Positions 27,718 through 37,190 of a DNA stretch of 64,000 nucleotides are shown here, piece by piece. Position 1 is the stretch's first letter. Each line of letters opens with the position of its first letter. The position numbers and the translations under genes are program-made. The stretch lies in contig CAVPPW010000013.1 in NCBI GenBank assembly GCA_963707445.1, positions 124,001-188,000 of the forward strand, read 5' to 3'. The DNA is from JALORV01 sp963707445 (lineage in GTDB: Bacteria > Pseudomonadota > Gammaproteobacteria > Burkholderiales > Burkholderiaceae_F). A model generated the notes under the pieces. It searched no databases and was not told where the DNA came from. It saw nothing but the letters and a program-made list of their open reading frames with translations.

Positions 27718-28183
27718 ATGGAGCTAATACTCTGGCGTCACGCCGAAGCGGAAGATGGCGAGCCCGACCTCGCCCGTAAGCTCACTCCACGCGGCAAGAA
27801 GCAGGCGCGTCGCGCGGCCGAATGGCTCGATCGGCATCTGCCCGACCGCACTCGGATTCTCGTGAGCCCGGCGATCCGCGCACAGCAGACCGCGTCGGCG
27901 CTGGCTGAGATCTCGCACCGGAAACTGCGCACCGTGGACGCGATCGCCCCTGACGCCGCGCGCGCGCGACGTGCTCGAAGCCACGGGCTGGCCCGAGGCG
28001 AAGTTTCCGGTGTTGGTTGTCGGCCATCAGCCGACGCTGGGCCATGTCGCGAGCCTGCTGCTCGCCGGAGAGATCCAGGACTGGTCGATACGCAAGGGCG
28101 GGCTGTGGTGGATAACGACTCGCCAGCGCGACGGCGAGGCGCAAGTGCTGCTGCGCGCGGTCGTCAGTCCCGAGACGATCTAG
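27718..28183 (+). CDS. sixA: SixA-type phosphohistidine phosphatase (apparent frameshift)
   Basis: A small branch-1 histidine phosphatase. The catalytic RHA is in LILWRHAEAEDGEPD, and the second histidine is in VVGHQPTLGHVASLL after the break near 27962-27970. Corrected length is 154 residues, as in E. coli SixA, which dephosphorylates the phosphorelay protein ArcB or PtsO/NPr. It sits three bases after ppk, and the nitrogen-PTS genes hprK and ptsN are elsewhere in the window, so a link to NPr is possible. It shares a CTAG stop overlap with ppx. Confidence 0.85.
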
Positions 28184-29649
28184 GCCGCCTGCAGCGCACG
28201 GACACTGAACGTCATGCCGATGCGCGCCCAGTGCGCCGCTTCTTCCTCGAGCAGGTACTGAGTCAGCGGATGGCGCGATAGCCAGTCGCCGTCGAGCGCC
28301 AGGTCCATCGATCGGCCCGCCTTCAGCGTCAGGCGCGGCAGCGTCTCGCTGCGGCGGGCGTGAGTGAAGATCACCGCGAGCCTCAGCGCCAGGACCTTGG
28401 CCGCACGCTCGCGGTCTCCGAGGCTCTGGTTCACCTTGCGCAGGTTGCCGCGCTGCGCGAGCACGAGCATCGCGATGTGCTCCTGGTCTGACGTCGAGAA
28501 GCCGGCGAGATCGGCGTTCTGCACCAGATACGCCGAGTGCTTGTGATAGTCGCCGTGTGAAATCGCGAAACCGATTTCGTGCAGCAGCGCCGCCCAGCCG
28601 AGCCGCTTGCTCATCTCTTCGCTCGCCTTCGGCATCATATCCTGGTAGAGCCGAAGCGCGGTCTGCGCGACGCGCTGCGCCTGCGCGCGGTCAACGCCGA
28701 AGCGATCCAGCATCCGCTCGACGGTCGAGTCGCGCAGATCGTGCTGTTCACGACGACCGAGCAGGTCGTAGAGCACGCCGATGCGCAGCGCCCCCCGGGC
28801 GGGACGCATCTCGTCGATGCCGAGCGTGTCGAAGACCGCCGACAGCACCGCCACGCCGCCGGCGAGCACTTCCTGCCGGTCGGGTTTCAGCCCGGCGAGA
28901 CGGATGCGGCGTATCTCGCCGGCGTCGAGCAGCGCATGCCGCAGCTTCTGCAGTCCCTCGGCGGAGATCACGCCGTCCGACCAGCCGTTGGCACGCAGGA
29001 TCTCGGACACCGCGCCGACCGTTCCGCTCGACCCGAAGGCCTCCTCCCATTGCGCACGCGAGAAGTCCGCGATCGCTTCCTCGAACTCGGCGCCGGCGGC
29101 AACCTGAGCCTTCTTCAGCGATGCCCGATCGATGCGGCCGTCCTTGAAGAAACGGATCGACGTGTTGACGCAGCCGACCTTGAAGGATTCGGTCTTGTCG
29201 GCAGTGAAGCCGCGGCCGACGATGATTTCCGTCGATGCTCCGCCGATGTCGACGACCAGGCGGCGCAGGTTCGATGGCGGCAGCGTGTGCATGCAGCCTT
29301 CGAAAACCAGACGCGCCTCTTCGCGCCCTGAAATGACCTCGATCGGATAGCCGAGCGCAGCCTGCGCCTCGAGCAGGAACTCGTTGACGTTGCGCGCGAG
29401 GCGCAGCGTCTGGGTGCCGACCGCGCGCACCTGCTCGCCCGGCATCCCGCGCAACCGCTCGTTCATGCGTGCCACCGTCTCGAGCGCAGTCTCGATCGAC
29501 TTCTTCGAGAGTTTGTTGCTCGCGTCGAGGCCGGCCGCCAGCCGCACGGTCTCCTTCCAGTAGCCCTCGCGCACGATGTGCGCGCCTTCGACGCGACCGA
29601 TCTCGAGCCGGAAGCTGTTCGACCCGAGGTCGACCGCGGCCAGGTTCAC
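28180..29649 (-). CDS. ppx: Exopolyphosphatase (Ppx/GppA family)
   Basis: Releases terminal phosphate from polyphosphate. The ASKHA nucleotide-binding fold begins with AAVDLGSNSFRLEIG, and the second phosphate loop is LVVDIGGASTEII. A helical C-terminal half with HD-like segments (LLHEIGFAISHGDYHKHS) follows. It has 489 residues and is intact. Being convergent with ppk-sixA, it forms a compact polyphosphate synthesis and breakdown region. A GppA (guanosine pentaphosphatase) role cannot be excluded. Confidence 0.94.
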   Translation of the reverse strand: MNLAAVDLGSNSFRLEIGRVEGAHIVREGYWKETVRLAAGLDASNKLSKKSIETALETVARMNERLRGMPGEQVRAVGTQTLRLARNVNEFLLEAQAALGYPIEVISGREEARLVFEGCMHTLPPSNLRRLVVDIGGASTEIIVGRGFTADKTESFKVGCVNTSIRFFKDGRIDRASLKKAQVAAGAEFEEAIADFSRAQWEEAFGSSGTVGAVSEILRANGWSDGVISAEGLQKLRHALLDAGEIRRIRLAGLKPDRQEVLAGGVAVLSAVFDTLGIDEMRPARGALRIGVLYDLLGRREQHDLRDSTVERMLDRFGVDRAQAQRVAQTALRLYQDMMPKASEEMSKRLGWAALLHEIGFAISHGDYHKHSAYLVQNADLAGFSTSDQEHIAMLVLAQRGNLRKVNQSLGDRERAAKVLALRLAVIFTHARRSETLPRLTLKAGRSMDLALDGDWLSRHPLTQYLLEEEAAHWARIGMTFSVRALQAA

Positions 29650-30596
29650 GCGACGCCTCCTGTGCCGACAAGCGCGTCGGCGAACTCCCGGGCGGAAAAC
29701 GGCTGCAGGTCGTCGATGCCTTCGCCGACGCCGATGAACAGGATCGGCAACGGACGATCACCGCGCGCGGCTGCGATTGCCGCGAGGACGCCACCCTTGG
29801 CGGTGCCGTCCAGTTTGGTGATAACCAGACCGGTGAGGCCGACCGCCGCGTCGAAGGCCTGGACCTGCGCCAGCGCGTTCTGTCCGGTCGTCCCATCGAC
29901 GATCAGCACGATCTCGTGGGGAGCGCCCGGCATCGCCTTGTCCTGCGCGCGCTTGACGCGCTTCAGCTCTTCCATCAGATGCGCCTGCGTCGGCAGGCGG
30001 CCCGCAGTGTCGGCAATCAGAACATCGACGCCGCGCGCCTTTGCGGCTGAAACCGCATCAAAAACCACCGCGGCAGGATCGCCGCCGCTTTGCGCGACGA
30101 CCTCGACCTGATTGCGCGCTCCCCAGACCGCGAGCTGTTCGCGCGCGGCAGCCCGAAACGTATCCCCGGCAGCGAGCAGCACCGAGTGCTTGCGCTCGGC
30201 CAACCACTTGGCGAGCTTGCCGATGGAGGTCGTCTTGCCCGAACCGTTCACGCCGCACACCATCACGATAAAAGGCCGAGCCCGCGCCACGTCTAAACGG
30301 CCCTCGGCCGGGCCGAGCCGCCGTGCGAGTTCGTCGCGCAGCGCGAGCCGCACTTCGTCCTGAGTCTTCAGGCCCTTCAGCTTGATGTCGGAGCGCAGCG
30401 ATTCGATCAGCTGCGCCGAGACGGTTACACCGACATCGGCCGAAATCAATGCCGCTTCGAGCTCTTCAAGAAAGGCTTCATCGACGACGCCGCCGGAGAA
30501 GAGACCGACGATGTTGACGCGCGTCTTGGTGAGGCCGCGCCTCAGCTTCGAGAGCCACCCGCCATTGACGGTGTCCGCTTGAGCGGGGCTTATCAT
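29646..30596 (-). CDS. ftsY: Signal recognition particle receptor FtsY
   Basis: The SRP receptor GTPase that brings ribosome-nascent chain complexes to the membrane. The NG domain is complete: helical N domain (LSKLRRGLTKTR onward), G1 GVNGSGKTTSIGKLA, DTAGRLPTQ, TKLDGTAKGG and GVGEGIDDLQPF. The acidic A domain found in E. coli is absent, giving 316 residues, as in many Betaproteobacteria. ATG 30596 is chosen as the family start; the open frame continues upstream without resemblance. Its stop overlaps the ppx ATG. Confidence 0.94.
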   Translation of the reverse strand: MISPAQADTVNGGWLSKLRRGLTKTRVNIVGLFSGGVVDEAFLEELEAALISADVGVTVSAQLIESLRSDIKLKGLKTQDEVRLALRDELARRLGPAEGRLDVARARPFIVMVCGVNGSGKTTSIGKLAKWLAERKHSVLLAAGDTFRAAAREQLAVWGARNQVEVVAQSGGDPAAVVFDAVSAAKARGVDVLIADTAGRLPTQAHLMEELKRVKRAQDKAMPGAPHEIVLIVDGTTGQNALAQVQAFDAAVGLTGLVITKLDGTAKGGVLAAIAAARGDRPLPILFIGVGEGIDDLQPFSAREFADALVGTGGVA

Positions 30597-30701
30597 GCAA
30601 GCGATGCGGGGGAAGCGATTGGGGCGCGCTGCAGATGGAAAGACACGCGGGCGCCGGCATCCATGTCTCGTTCGAGTGTAACAAAGCAGGGTCGCACGCC
30701 G

Positions 30702-31298
30702 ATGACAACGAGCCGCACCCTGCACGGCGCGCCGCGGCAGGTGCGCATCATCGGCGGCGTCTGGAAACGCACTCCGCTGCACCGTGGCCAACGTGACAGG
30801 CCTGCGTCCGACGCCGGATCGCGTCCGCGAAACGGTTTTCAACTGGCTGCACCATCTGCGTCCGAATCTCGACGACGTGGCAGGTCTCGATCTGTTCGCC
30901 GGCACGGGAGCACTCGGGTTCGAACTGGCCTCCCGCGGTGCGCGTTCTGTCACTTTGGTCGAGTCCAGACCACGCAGCGCTGGCTCAGCTGCGCGCGCTG
31001 CGCGAACGGCTGGCGGCGCCGCAGATTGAGATCATCGCCGGAGACGCCTTAGCCGTGGCGGCGCGCCTGCCGCGGAGTGCGTTTGATCTCGTCTTTCTCG
31101 ATCCGCCGTTTGCTACTGGGCTGCAGGACGCGGCAGCTTGAGGCCGCCCGCTCGCTGCTCGCGAGCGACGGGTTGCTCTATCTCGAAGCGCCGGCGCCGC
31201 TCGACGATGACTCGGCGCTGGGACACGGCCTCGAGATCGTGCGCCAGGCCCGCGCGGGCCGCGTGGCCTTCCATTTGCTGCGATCGACGAGTGCATGA
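30702..31298 (+). CDS. rsmD: 16S rRNA (guanine(966)-N2)-methyltransferase RsmD (three apparent frameshifts)
   Basis: Methylates G966 in the 30S subunit. Motifs appear in order across three frames: VRIIGGVWKRTPL, GLRPTPDRVRETVFNWL, LDLFAGTGALGFELASRGA (SAM site) and DLVFLDPPF, the catalytic motif. Breaks near 30780, 30970 and 31118 each fit one surplus base. Corrected length is 197 residues. ATG 30702 is preferred; ATG 30663 is an alternative. It diverges from ftsY and precedes coaD, a very common pair. Confidence 0.88.
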
Positions 31299-31341
31299 AT
31301 AATCGCCGCGGCGTCGCGGCCCGCGCGCAGAGAGGTGGACC

Positions 31342-31837
31342 ATGGTGATCGCTGTCTATCCCGGCACGTTCGATCCGCTGACGCGCGGTCATGAGGATCT
31401 GGTGCGGCGCGCGGCCGGCCTCTTTGCCAAGCTGGTTGTTGGAGTCGCCGACAGCCGCAACAAGCAGCCGTTCTTCGTGCTCGACGAGCGGATCGCGATC
31501 GCGCGCGAAGTGCTCTCGCATTATCCGAACGTCGAGGTCGCCGGTTTCCGCGGCCTGCTGAAGGATTTCGTGCGCGAGCAGAGCGCTCGCGTCATCGTCC
31601 GCGGCCTGCGTGCGGTGTCCGATTTCGAGTACGAGTTCCAGATGGCCGGGATGAACCGGTACCTACTCCCCGACGTCGAGACGATGTTCCTGACCCCATC
31701 GGACCAGTACCAGTTCATCTCCGGGACCATCGTGCGTGAAATTGCCCAGCTCGGCGGAGACGTCAGCAAGTTCGTCTTTCCCTTCGGTCGAGAAGTGGCT
31801 GAAGGCCAAGATCACGCAGATGGGCGGCACCGCCTGA
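31342..31837 (+). CDS. coaD: Phosphopantetheine adenylyltransferase CoaD (one apparent frameshift)
   Basis: Catalyses the penultimate step of coenzyme A synthesis. The nucleotidyltransferase motif YPGTFDPLTRGHEDL and the substrate loop VRGLRAVSDFEYEFQMA are complete, as is ISGTIVREIA. At the end one surplus T near 31787 turns the normal PSVEKWLKAKI tail out of frame; corrected, it stops at 31837 with 164 residues. A GAGAGGTGG ribosome site precedes the ATG. Confidence 0.95.
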
Positions 31838-31841
31838 GCGC

Positions 31842-33017
31842 GTGAATTCACCCGGCCGCGACCCGCGGCTTGATGCGCTGCGTGGCCTCGCGCTGCTGGG
31901 CATCCTGCTGGTCAACATCGAGTCGTTTCTTTGCGGTGGCCCGAACCCGCTCGGATACCTCGAGCCCGATGCCGGATTGGCCGACAAGGCCGCGTATTTC
32001 TTTGTCGCTACCTTCGTCGTCGGCAAGTTCATGCCGCTGTTCGGCATGTTGTTCGGTGCCGGATTCAGCCTGCTCTATGACAAGCTCAAGACACGCTTCG
32101 CCGATCCCCGCCGCGTATACCGGCGCCGACTCGTCTTCCTGCTGATATTCGGCCTGCTGCACGGATCGCTGCTGTACTTCGGCGACATCACACAGGCCTA
32201 CGCGGTCGCCGGATTCGTTCTGCTGCGCTATGCCGAGTCGGATGCGGCCGGCCTGGCGCGCGCAACCAGATTCTGGTGGTTAGTCGCCGCCGCCTGGCTG
32301 TTGTTCGCGATCGTGCCGCTGTCCGGCACGCCTGAGACCGCGCGCGAGATCGTCGAGGGGATCGAAACTCAATCCGTGACGACGGCAACGCTCGGCTACT
32401 TTGCGCAGTGGTCGTTGCGCGCGGGGCTGTTCGCGTGGCAACTGCAGGCCAATTTGCTCGGACTGCCGCTGGTTATTGCGCTGATGCTGACCGGCGCTCT
32501 GGCCCATCGGGCCGGCTGGCTGCAGGATCTGACGGCACCGATTTGGCGCCGGGCCCGCCGAATTGGCATCGGCATCGGCCTGCCGGCGGCAGTGACGTTC
32601 AGCACATGGTCGGTGCTCAATGCCGACCCGGTAGCCAACCAGGCGATGCCGGCCTGGGTCATCGTCTGTCACGCGACCAGCGTCGTGCTTTCGTTCGCTT
32701 ACGCGGCACTGCTACTGCAATCGGCGCCGCGAGCGCTGATCGAATGGCTGGCGCCGGCCGGGCGGATGCCGCTGACGAACTACCTGCTGCAATCGATCGC
32801 GATGGGCGTGCTGCTGACCGGCTGGGGCTTCGGCCTGGGGACCCGCCTCAGCTACGCTCAACTGAGTGTGACGGCAGCGGCGATCTTCGTCGTGCAGGTC
32901 ATCGCGAGTCGGGCCTGGCTCGCGGTCCATGCGCAGGGGCCGCTGGAAGCTTTGTGGCGTTGGTGGACCTACCGCGGCGCGGCTCCGCGCGTCGACCCGA
33001 GCCGGGTCACGAACTAG
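31842..33017 (+). CDS. DUF418 family membrane protein
   Basis: A 391-residue integral membrane protein with about ten helices. The N-terminal RLDALRGLALLGILLVNIESF is the family hallmark, and the DUF418 domain proper lies in the C-terminal half (LAPAGRMPLTNYLLQSI, then GLGTRLSY). Relatives such as YeiB are uncharacterised and distantly like acyltransferase-3 proteins. The start is GTG 31842, five bases after the corrected coaD stop. It ends in a CTAG shared with the MOSC gene. Confidence 0.88.
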   Translation: MNSPGRDPRLDALRGLALLGILLVNIESFLCGGPNPLGYLEPDAGLADKAAYFFVATFVVGKFMPLFGMLFGAGFSLLYDKLKTRFADPRRVYRRRLVFLLIFGLLHGSLLYFGDITQAYAVAGFVLLRYAESDAAGLARATRFWWLVAAAWLLFAIVPLSGTPETAREIVEGIETQSVTTATLGYFAQWSLRAGLFAWQLQANLLGLPLVIALMLTGALAHRAGWLQDLTAPIWRRARRIGIGIGLPAAVTFSTWSVLNADPVANQAMPAWVIVCHATSVVLSFAYAALLLQSAPRALIEWLAPAGRMPLTNYLLQSIAMGVLLTGWGFGLGTRLSYAQLSVTAAAIFVVQVIASRAWLAVHAQGPLEALWRWWTYRGAAPRVDPSRVTN

Positions 33018-33850
33018 AGCGCCAGGCTCATTTCGACGGCCGCACCGCGCGCGATGTCGGCACCGGCACCGCTCGCCACGATCGCATTCATGCCGAACGT
33101 CACGCCGCCGGCGCGTGCGTTGTCGCGAAACAGTGCCAGCGTATCGCCCGGTTCGCTGGAACTTTCGCCGGTGCTGGGATCGACGTTGGGTACCGCGCAC
33201 CTGACGCAGGGCTTGACCAGCCGCAGTTCGCTCGCACCGATCGTGAGGTGCGCGACGTAGTCCTCTTCGAACGCGTCCGTGCCGCCCAAGACAATGTTCG
33301 GGCGAAAGCGCTCGATGCCGACCGCGGCAATGTCTCGCTGCGCGAGCCGACGATTCAGCTCATCGATCGAGGCCGATGAGGCGACAAGCAGCGCAAAGGC
33401 GTCGGCGAACTTGTAGGGCGCTTCAGCCGCGCCGGTAAAACGAGCGTTCGACAGGCGCTGCGCCTCCGGGTCGAATCGCCGCAGTCGGGCCGTGAGGCCA
33501 AGGAAGCGCGAGAACCACGCATCGGCGATCTCGCCCTGCGTGACCGCCGCGATCTCGTCGTTCCAGACCCGGACCTTGACGACGTCGCCTTCGCTCTCGA
33601 TCGGCACCTCAAGTTGCAGCATGCCGGGCGCCTTCAGTCTCAGCGTGCCTGCCGTCAGTCGAGTTTCGATCAAAGCCATTTTCGGCAACTCGCGCTGGCT
33701 GAGGAAAACGCCATCGTCATCCACGACGACCCATTCGCGATCGCCGATGCCGTCGACCTCGAGCCCGGTCTCAACCAGTGTTGCTCGCTCGACCGCGATC
33801 CCGCGGCAACCCTTGACCGGGTACAGAAACAGCTGAGCGATCGTCGCCAT
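33014..33850 (-). CDS. MOSC domain protein (YcbX/mARC-like)
   Basis: A 278-residue protein with a MOSC N-terminal beta-barrel domain (IAQLFLYPVKGCRGI) and a MOSC domain. The conserved cysteine block VKPCVRCAVPNVDPSTGE resembles the molybdenum-cofactor site of YcbX and mARC enzymes, which reduce N-hydroxylated compounds. A C-terminal ferredoxin domain, present in YcbX, is missing, so it probably needs an external electron donor. ATG 33850 is preferred over the longer open frame. It lies five bases downstream of ychF. Confidence 0.85.
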   Translation of the reverse strand: MATIAQLFLYPVKGCRGIAVERATLVETGLEVDGIGDREWVVVDDDGVFLSQRELPKMALIETRLTAGTLRLKAPGMLQLEVPIESEGDVVKVRVWNDEIAAVTQGEIADAWFSRFLGLTARLRRFDPEAQRLSNARFTGAAEAPYKFADAFALLVASSASIDELNRRLAQRDIAAVGIERFRPNIVLGGTDAFEEDYVAHLTIGASELRLVKPCVRCAVPNVDPSTGESSSEPGDTLALFRDNARAGGVTFGMNAIVASGAGADIARGAAVEMSLAL

Positions 33851-33855
33851 ATCGA

Positions 33856-34950
33856 TCAGACGTTGAAGCGGAAATGCATCACGTCGCCGTCGTGAACGAC
33901 GTAATCCCGCCCTTCGAGCCGCATGCGGCCGGCTTCCTTGGCGCCGCCCTCGCCCTTGTAGCGGACGTAGTCGTCGAACCCGATCGTTTCGGCGCGGATG
34001 AAGCCCTTCTCGAAGTCGGTATGGATCACGCCGGCAGCCTGTGGAGCGGTCGCGCCGGCCCGCACGGTCCACGCGCGGACTTCCTTCGGGCCAGCGGTGA
34101 AGTAGGTCTGCAAGCCCAGCAACTGGTAGGCGGCGCGGATCACGCGGTCGAGCCCGGGCTCGTGCATGCCCATGTCTTCCAGGAACACGATCTTGTCCTC
34201 GTCGGACAGGTCGGCGATCTCGGCTTCGACCTTCGCGCACACGGCCACGACCGGCGCCGCTTCGCCTGCCGCCAGTTCGCGCACGCGTTCGAGCAGCGGG
34301 TTGCCCTCGAAGCCGTGCTCCTCGACGTTGGCGACGTACATCGTTGGTTTCGCCGTCAGCAGGAACAGCGGCTGCAGCACCGCTCGCTCCTCCGGATAGA
34401 GGTCGATGCTGCGCACGGGCCGGCCTTCGTTCAGGGCCGGCTGGATCTTCTCGAGCACGTCGACCAGCCGTTTGGCCTCCTTGTCGCCCCCCGACTTCGC
34501 GACCTTGCTGTAGCGCGCCAGCTGCTTGTCGACCGTCTGCAGATCGGCCAGCGCAAGCTCGGTGTTGATCACCTCGATGTCCGACACCGGATCGATGCGG
34601 CCCGCGACGTGCACGACATTCGGATCCTCGAAGCAGCGGACGATGTGCGCGATCGCGTCGCACTCACGGATGTTGGCGAGGAACTGGTTGCCCAGCCCCT
34701 CGCCCTTGCTGGCGCCGGCGACGAGGCCGGCGATGTCGACGAACTCGACCGCGGCGGGAATTACCTTTTCGGGCTTGGCGATCGCGGCGAGCGCGCGCAG
34801 GCGCGGGTCCGGCACTTCGACGATGCCGACGTTCGGCTCGATCGTGCAGAACGGATAGTTCTCGGCCGCGATGCCGGCCTTGGTCAGCGCGTTGAATAGC
34901 GTCGACTTGCCGACGTTCGGCAGGCCGACGATGCCGCATTTCAATGCCAT
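33856..34950 (-). CDS. ychF: Redox-regulated ATPase YchF (Obg-like)
   Basis: A TRAFAC-class P-loop protein associated with ribosomes and stress responses. G1 is GLPNVGKSTLFNALT, G3 is VDIAGLV, and the family-specific NVEE replaces the GTPase NKxD, accounting for ATP preference. The C-terminal TGS domain ends DYVVHDGDVMHFRFNV. It has 364 residues and is intact. ychF usually lies near pth, here 2.2 kb away. Confidence 0.96.
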   Translation of the reverse strand: MALKCGIVGLPNVGKSTLFNALTKAGIAAENYPFCTIEPNVGIVEVPDPRLRALAAIAKPEKVIPAAVEFVDIAGLVAGASKGEGLGNQFLANIRECDAIAHIVRCFEDPNVVHVAGRIDPVSDIEVINTELALADLQTVDKQLARYSKVAKSGGDKEAKRLVDVLEKIQPALNEGRPVRSIDLYPEERAVLQPLFLLTAKPTMYVANVEEHGFEGNPLLERVRELAAGEAAPVVAVCAKVEAEIADLSDEDKIVFLEDMGMHEPGLDRVIRAAYQLLGLQTYFTAGPKEVRAWTVRAGATAPQAAGVIHTDFEKGFIRAETIGFDDYVRYKGEGGAKEAGRMRLEGRDYVVHDGDVMHFRFNV

Positions 34951-35029
34951 GGGGGAAACCTTGAGCGATGCGCCGGACGCGGCGCAAAGATGGGATTATC
35001 GCAAGCCCGACGTTCCGTCCGGAGCCGCC

Positions 35030-35482
35030 ATGGCCGTGCAGTTGCGTGAGATCACCAAGGACACCGTGATCTCGATCGTCAAGCTCGATGCTGGCGACGA
35101 CCGAACCCAGGTCGCTCCCAATGCAGTATCGATTGCCCAGGCGTACTTTCAGAAGGAGGCATGGTTCCGCGCGATCCACGCGGGCGATGAGCTGGTCGGC
35201 TTCGTGATGCTGAACGACCCGACTCTAGTCGAGCGGCCCGACGAGCCGGACTTTTTTCTCTGGCGACTGATGATCGATCGCGCGCATCAGGGCCGGGGCT
35301 ATGGCCATGCGGCCATCGAGCGGCTGGTCGAACACGTCAGGACCCGCCCCGGCGCCCAGCGCCTGCTCGTGTCGCACGTGAAGAGCGCCGAGCGTCTGGC
35401 GCGCTTCTATCAGTCGGCCGACTTCCATTACACCGGCGCGGAGTCCGACGGCGAACTCGTGATGGAGCGCAAGCTCAAATGA
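35030..35482 (+). CDS. GNAT N-acetyltransferase, spermidine/diamine acetyltransferase-like
   Basis: A 150-residue GNAT protein. Motif A, which binds acetyl-CoA, reads LMIDRAHQGRGYGHAAI, preceded by GFVMLND (beta-4) and followed by LARFYQSADFHYTG. The N-terminal LREITKDTVISIVKL resembles BltD/PaiA-type polyamine acetyltransferases. ATG 35030 is chosen because the upstream part of the frame overlaps the ychF start region. It overlaps the next acetyltransferase by four bases. Confidence 0.8.
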   Translation: MAVQLREITKDTVISIVKLDAGDDRTQVAPNAVSIAQAYFQKEAWFRAIHAGDELVGFVMLNDPTLVERPDEPDFFLWRLMIDRAHQGRGYGHAAIERLVEHVRTRPGAQRLLVSHVKSAERLARFYQSADFHYTGAESDGELVMERKLK

Positions 35483-36057
35483 TTCCGCTGCACGCGGACG
35501 CTGGCTGGTTGGCGGTTTTGGCGGAGCGCAGCAGCGCGGACGAAGTGCAGGCGTTCTACGAGGCGAATCCCGAATACTGGCGCATCACCCACGGTCACGC
35601 ACCGCCGCCCGGAGAGGCCGCCCAGGGTTTCGACTTCAGGCCGCCGGCGGAGATGCCGTACCGCGACTGGCAGATCTGGTTGATACGCGACCGGACATCA
35701 CGCCAAATCGTCGGCGAGTTGTCAGTCGGGATCGATCTGCTCGCGCGCGGCGTCTTCCACCTCGGCTTTTTCATCATCGAATCCGCGCGCCAGGGCAGCG
35801 GTCTCGCCGGAGAGGTGCATGCGGCCTACGAAGCCTGGGCACTGGCTCAGGGTGCGCGCTGGCTGCGGCTCGGCGTCGTCGCGGCGAATAAGCGCGCCGA
35901 AGCATTCTGGCGGCGACAGGGATACATCGAAGTCAGACGCCGCGAGGGTTACGCGCTCGGCTCGCTCACGCATCAGCTGATCGTGATGGTGAAGCCGGTC
36001 CCTCCCAATACGCTGGCCGATTTCCTGCTTGCGGTGCCGCGCGACCGTCCTGGTTAA
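35479..36057 (+). CDS. GNAT-family N-acetyltransferase
   Basis: A 192-residue GNAT protein translated directly after the previous one (ATGA overlap). The central block includes GELSVGIDLLARGVFHLGFF and the acyl-CoA motif ESARQGSGLAGEVHAAY, then LGVVAANKRAEAFWRRQGY. The substrate is unknown. The paired GNATs suggest related substrates or a tandem origin, though the two proteins share little beyond the fold. Confidence 0.8.
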   Translation: MIPLHADAGWLAVLAERSSADEVQAFYEANPEYWRITHGHAPPPGEAAQGFDFRPPAEMPYRDWQIWLIRDRTSRQIVGELSVGIDLLARGVFHLGFFIIESARQGSGLAGEVHAAYEAWALAQGARWLRLGVVAANKRAEAFWRRQGYIEVRRREGYALGSLTHQLIVMVKPVPPNTLADFLLAVPRDRPG

Positions 36058-37098
36058 AGAGGTCGCGCGAGCGAAAGGTCCGGGGACTGCAGCCACTGGA
36101 ATGCGGCCTCCGCAAATCGCTCGCATTCGGCGATTACACGCTGCCACGAGGCGATACGAACCGCGTGATCCTGGCCGAAGCGGTAGAAATCGCTGCGATC
36201 GGGCAACTTGCCATGCGGCAGCCGCGCCAGCATCGCGGCGGACGGCGCGATCAGAATGACTTTGGCGAGCCAGTCGTGCTGGCGCGGCCGCGATCGCCAG
36301 CGCAGGGATTTGTCGAGCCACCCCGGCGTTACCCAGGGCACGAAGTGCGGATACAGCACCAGCCCGGATGTCGGCCCGTACGGCCAGAGCAGGTGGTAGT
36401 CGATCAGGCCGCCATCCCAGTAGTCGCCTGGTGGAGCGCCGCTGATGTTGCGCACGGGCTCGCAAATCAGCGGTATCGAACCCGACGCGAGCAGCGCGTC
36501 CTCGCGGTTGGCATCGACCATCGCGACCGCTTCGTAGCCGAACGGATCGTCGACGCGGAGTGCCGATCGCTCGCCCGTGTGGAACACGACTCGACGCATA
36601 TGTGCGGCCAGGCGATGCCGCCCGATCGCGTTGTCAACGGCGGCACGTGCGAACGCGCTGCGGCTTCCGCTCAGCAGGGGGCCGCGGGACAGAGCGGTGA
36701 TCACGGATAGCGAGACGCCATCGCGCGACGTCAGGCTCGCGCCGTCGGTCACGGCATGTGCCACCGCTCGGCAGGTGGCGGCGACCTGAGCCCGCGACGG
36801 GCGGGGCGGATAGTTCTGCTCGTGAACGTAGACCTGCTGCAGCCGATCCAGTGCAGCCAGCGCATCTGACTGGGCCAGCGCTGCCATGCGCCACGCGCCG
36901 ATCGATGCGCCGATCAGTTCCAGGCGGCCGATCTGCGGCAGCCACTCACGCGCGAACAGCCGGTCGAACGGCAACAGCGCCATGCCCTTGGGTCCGCCGG
37001 CCGCGGCCGGGTATGCAGCCGATGTCGCGGGGCGCGAGGCCACGGGCCTCAATGTGACGCCAGGCTTCGCGTCCGAGTCGGATCTCGAGCAGGGACAA
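36054..37098 (-). CDS. Patatin-like phospholipase family protein (apparent frameshift near the start)
   Basis: A predicted serine lipase/acyl hydrolase. The nucleophile elbow GASIGAW and the catalytic aspartate motif DGGLIDYH form the Ser-Asp dyad of patatins; the oxyanion glycines are in GAAGGPKGM after correction. The main frame opens at 37052, but one surplus C in GGCCGCGG near 37011 separates it from an N-terminal REAWRHIEARGLAPRDIG segment. TTG 37098 is a tentative start giving 347 residues. No membrane anchor is seen. Confidence 0.75.
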
Positions 37099-37190
37099 GG
37101 GAGGAAGGATCTTGCGGCGAGGAAGGAAGTGCCGACTGCGTCTGCATCACATGCGAGGGGCTTGACGTCGCGCGGAGTACGCGATTGGTT

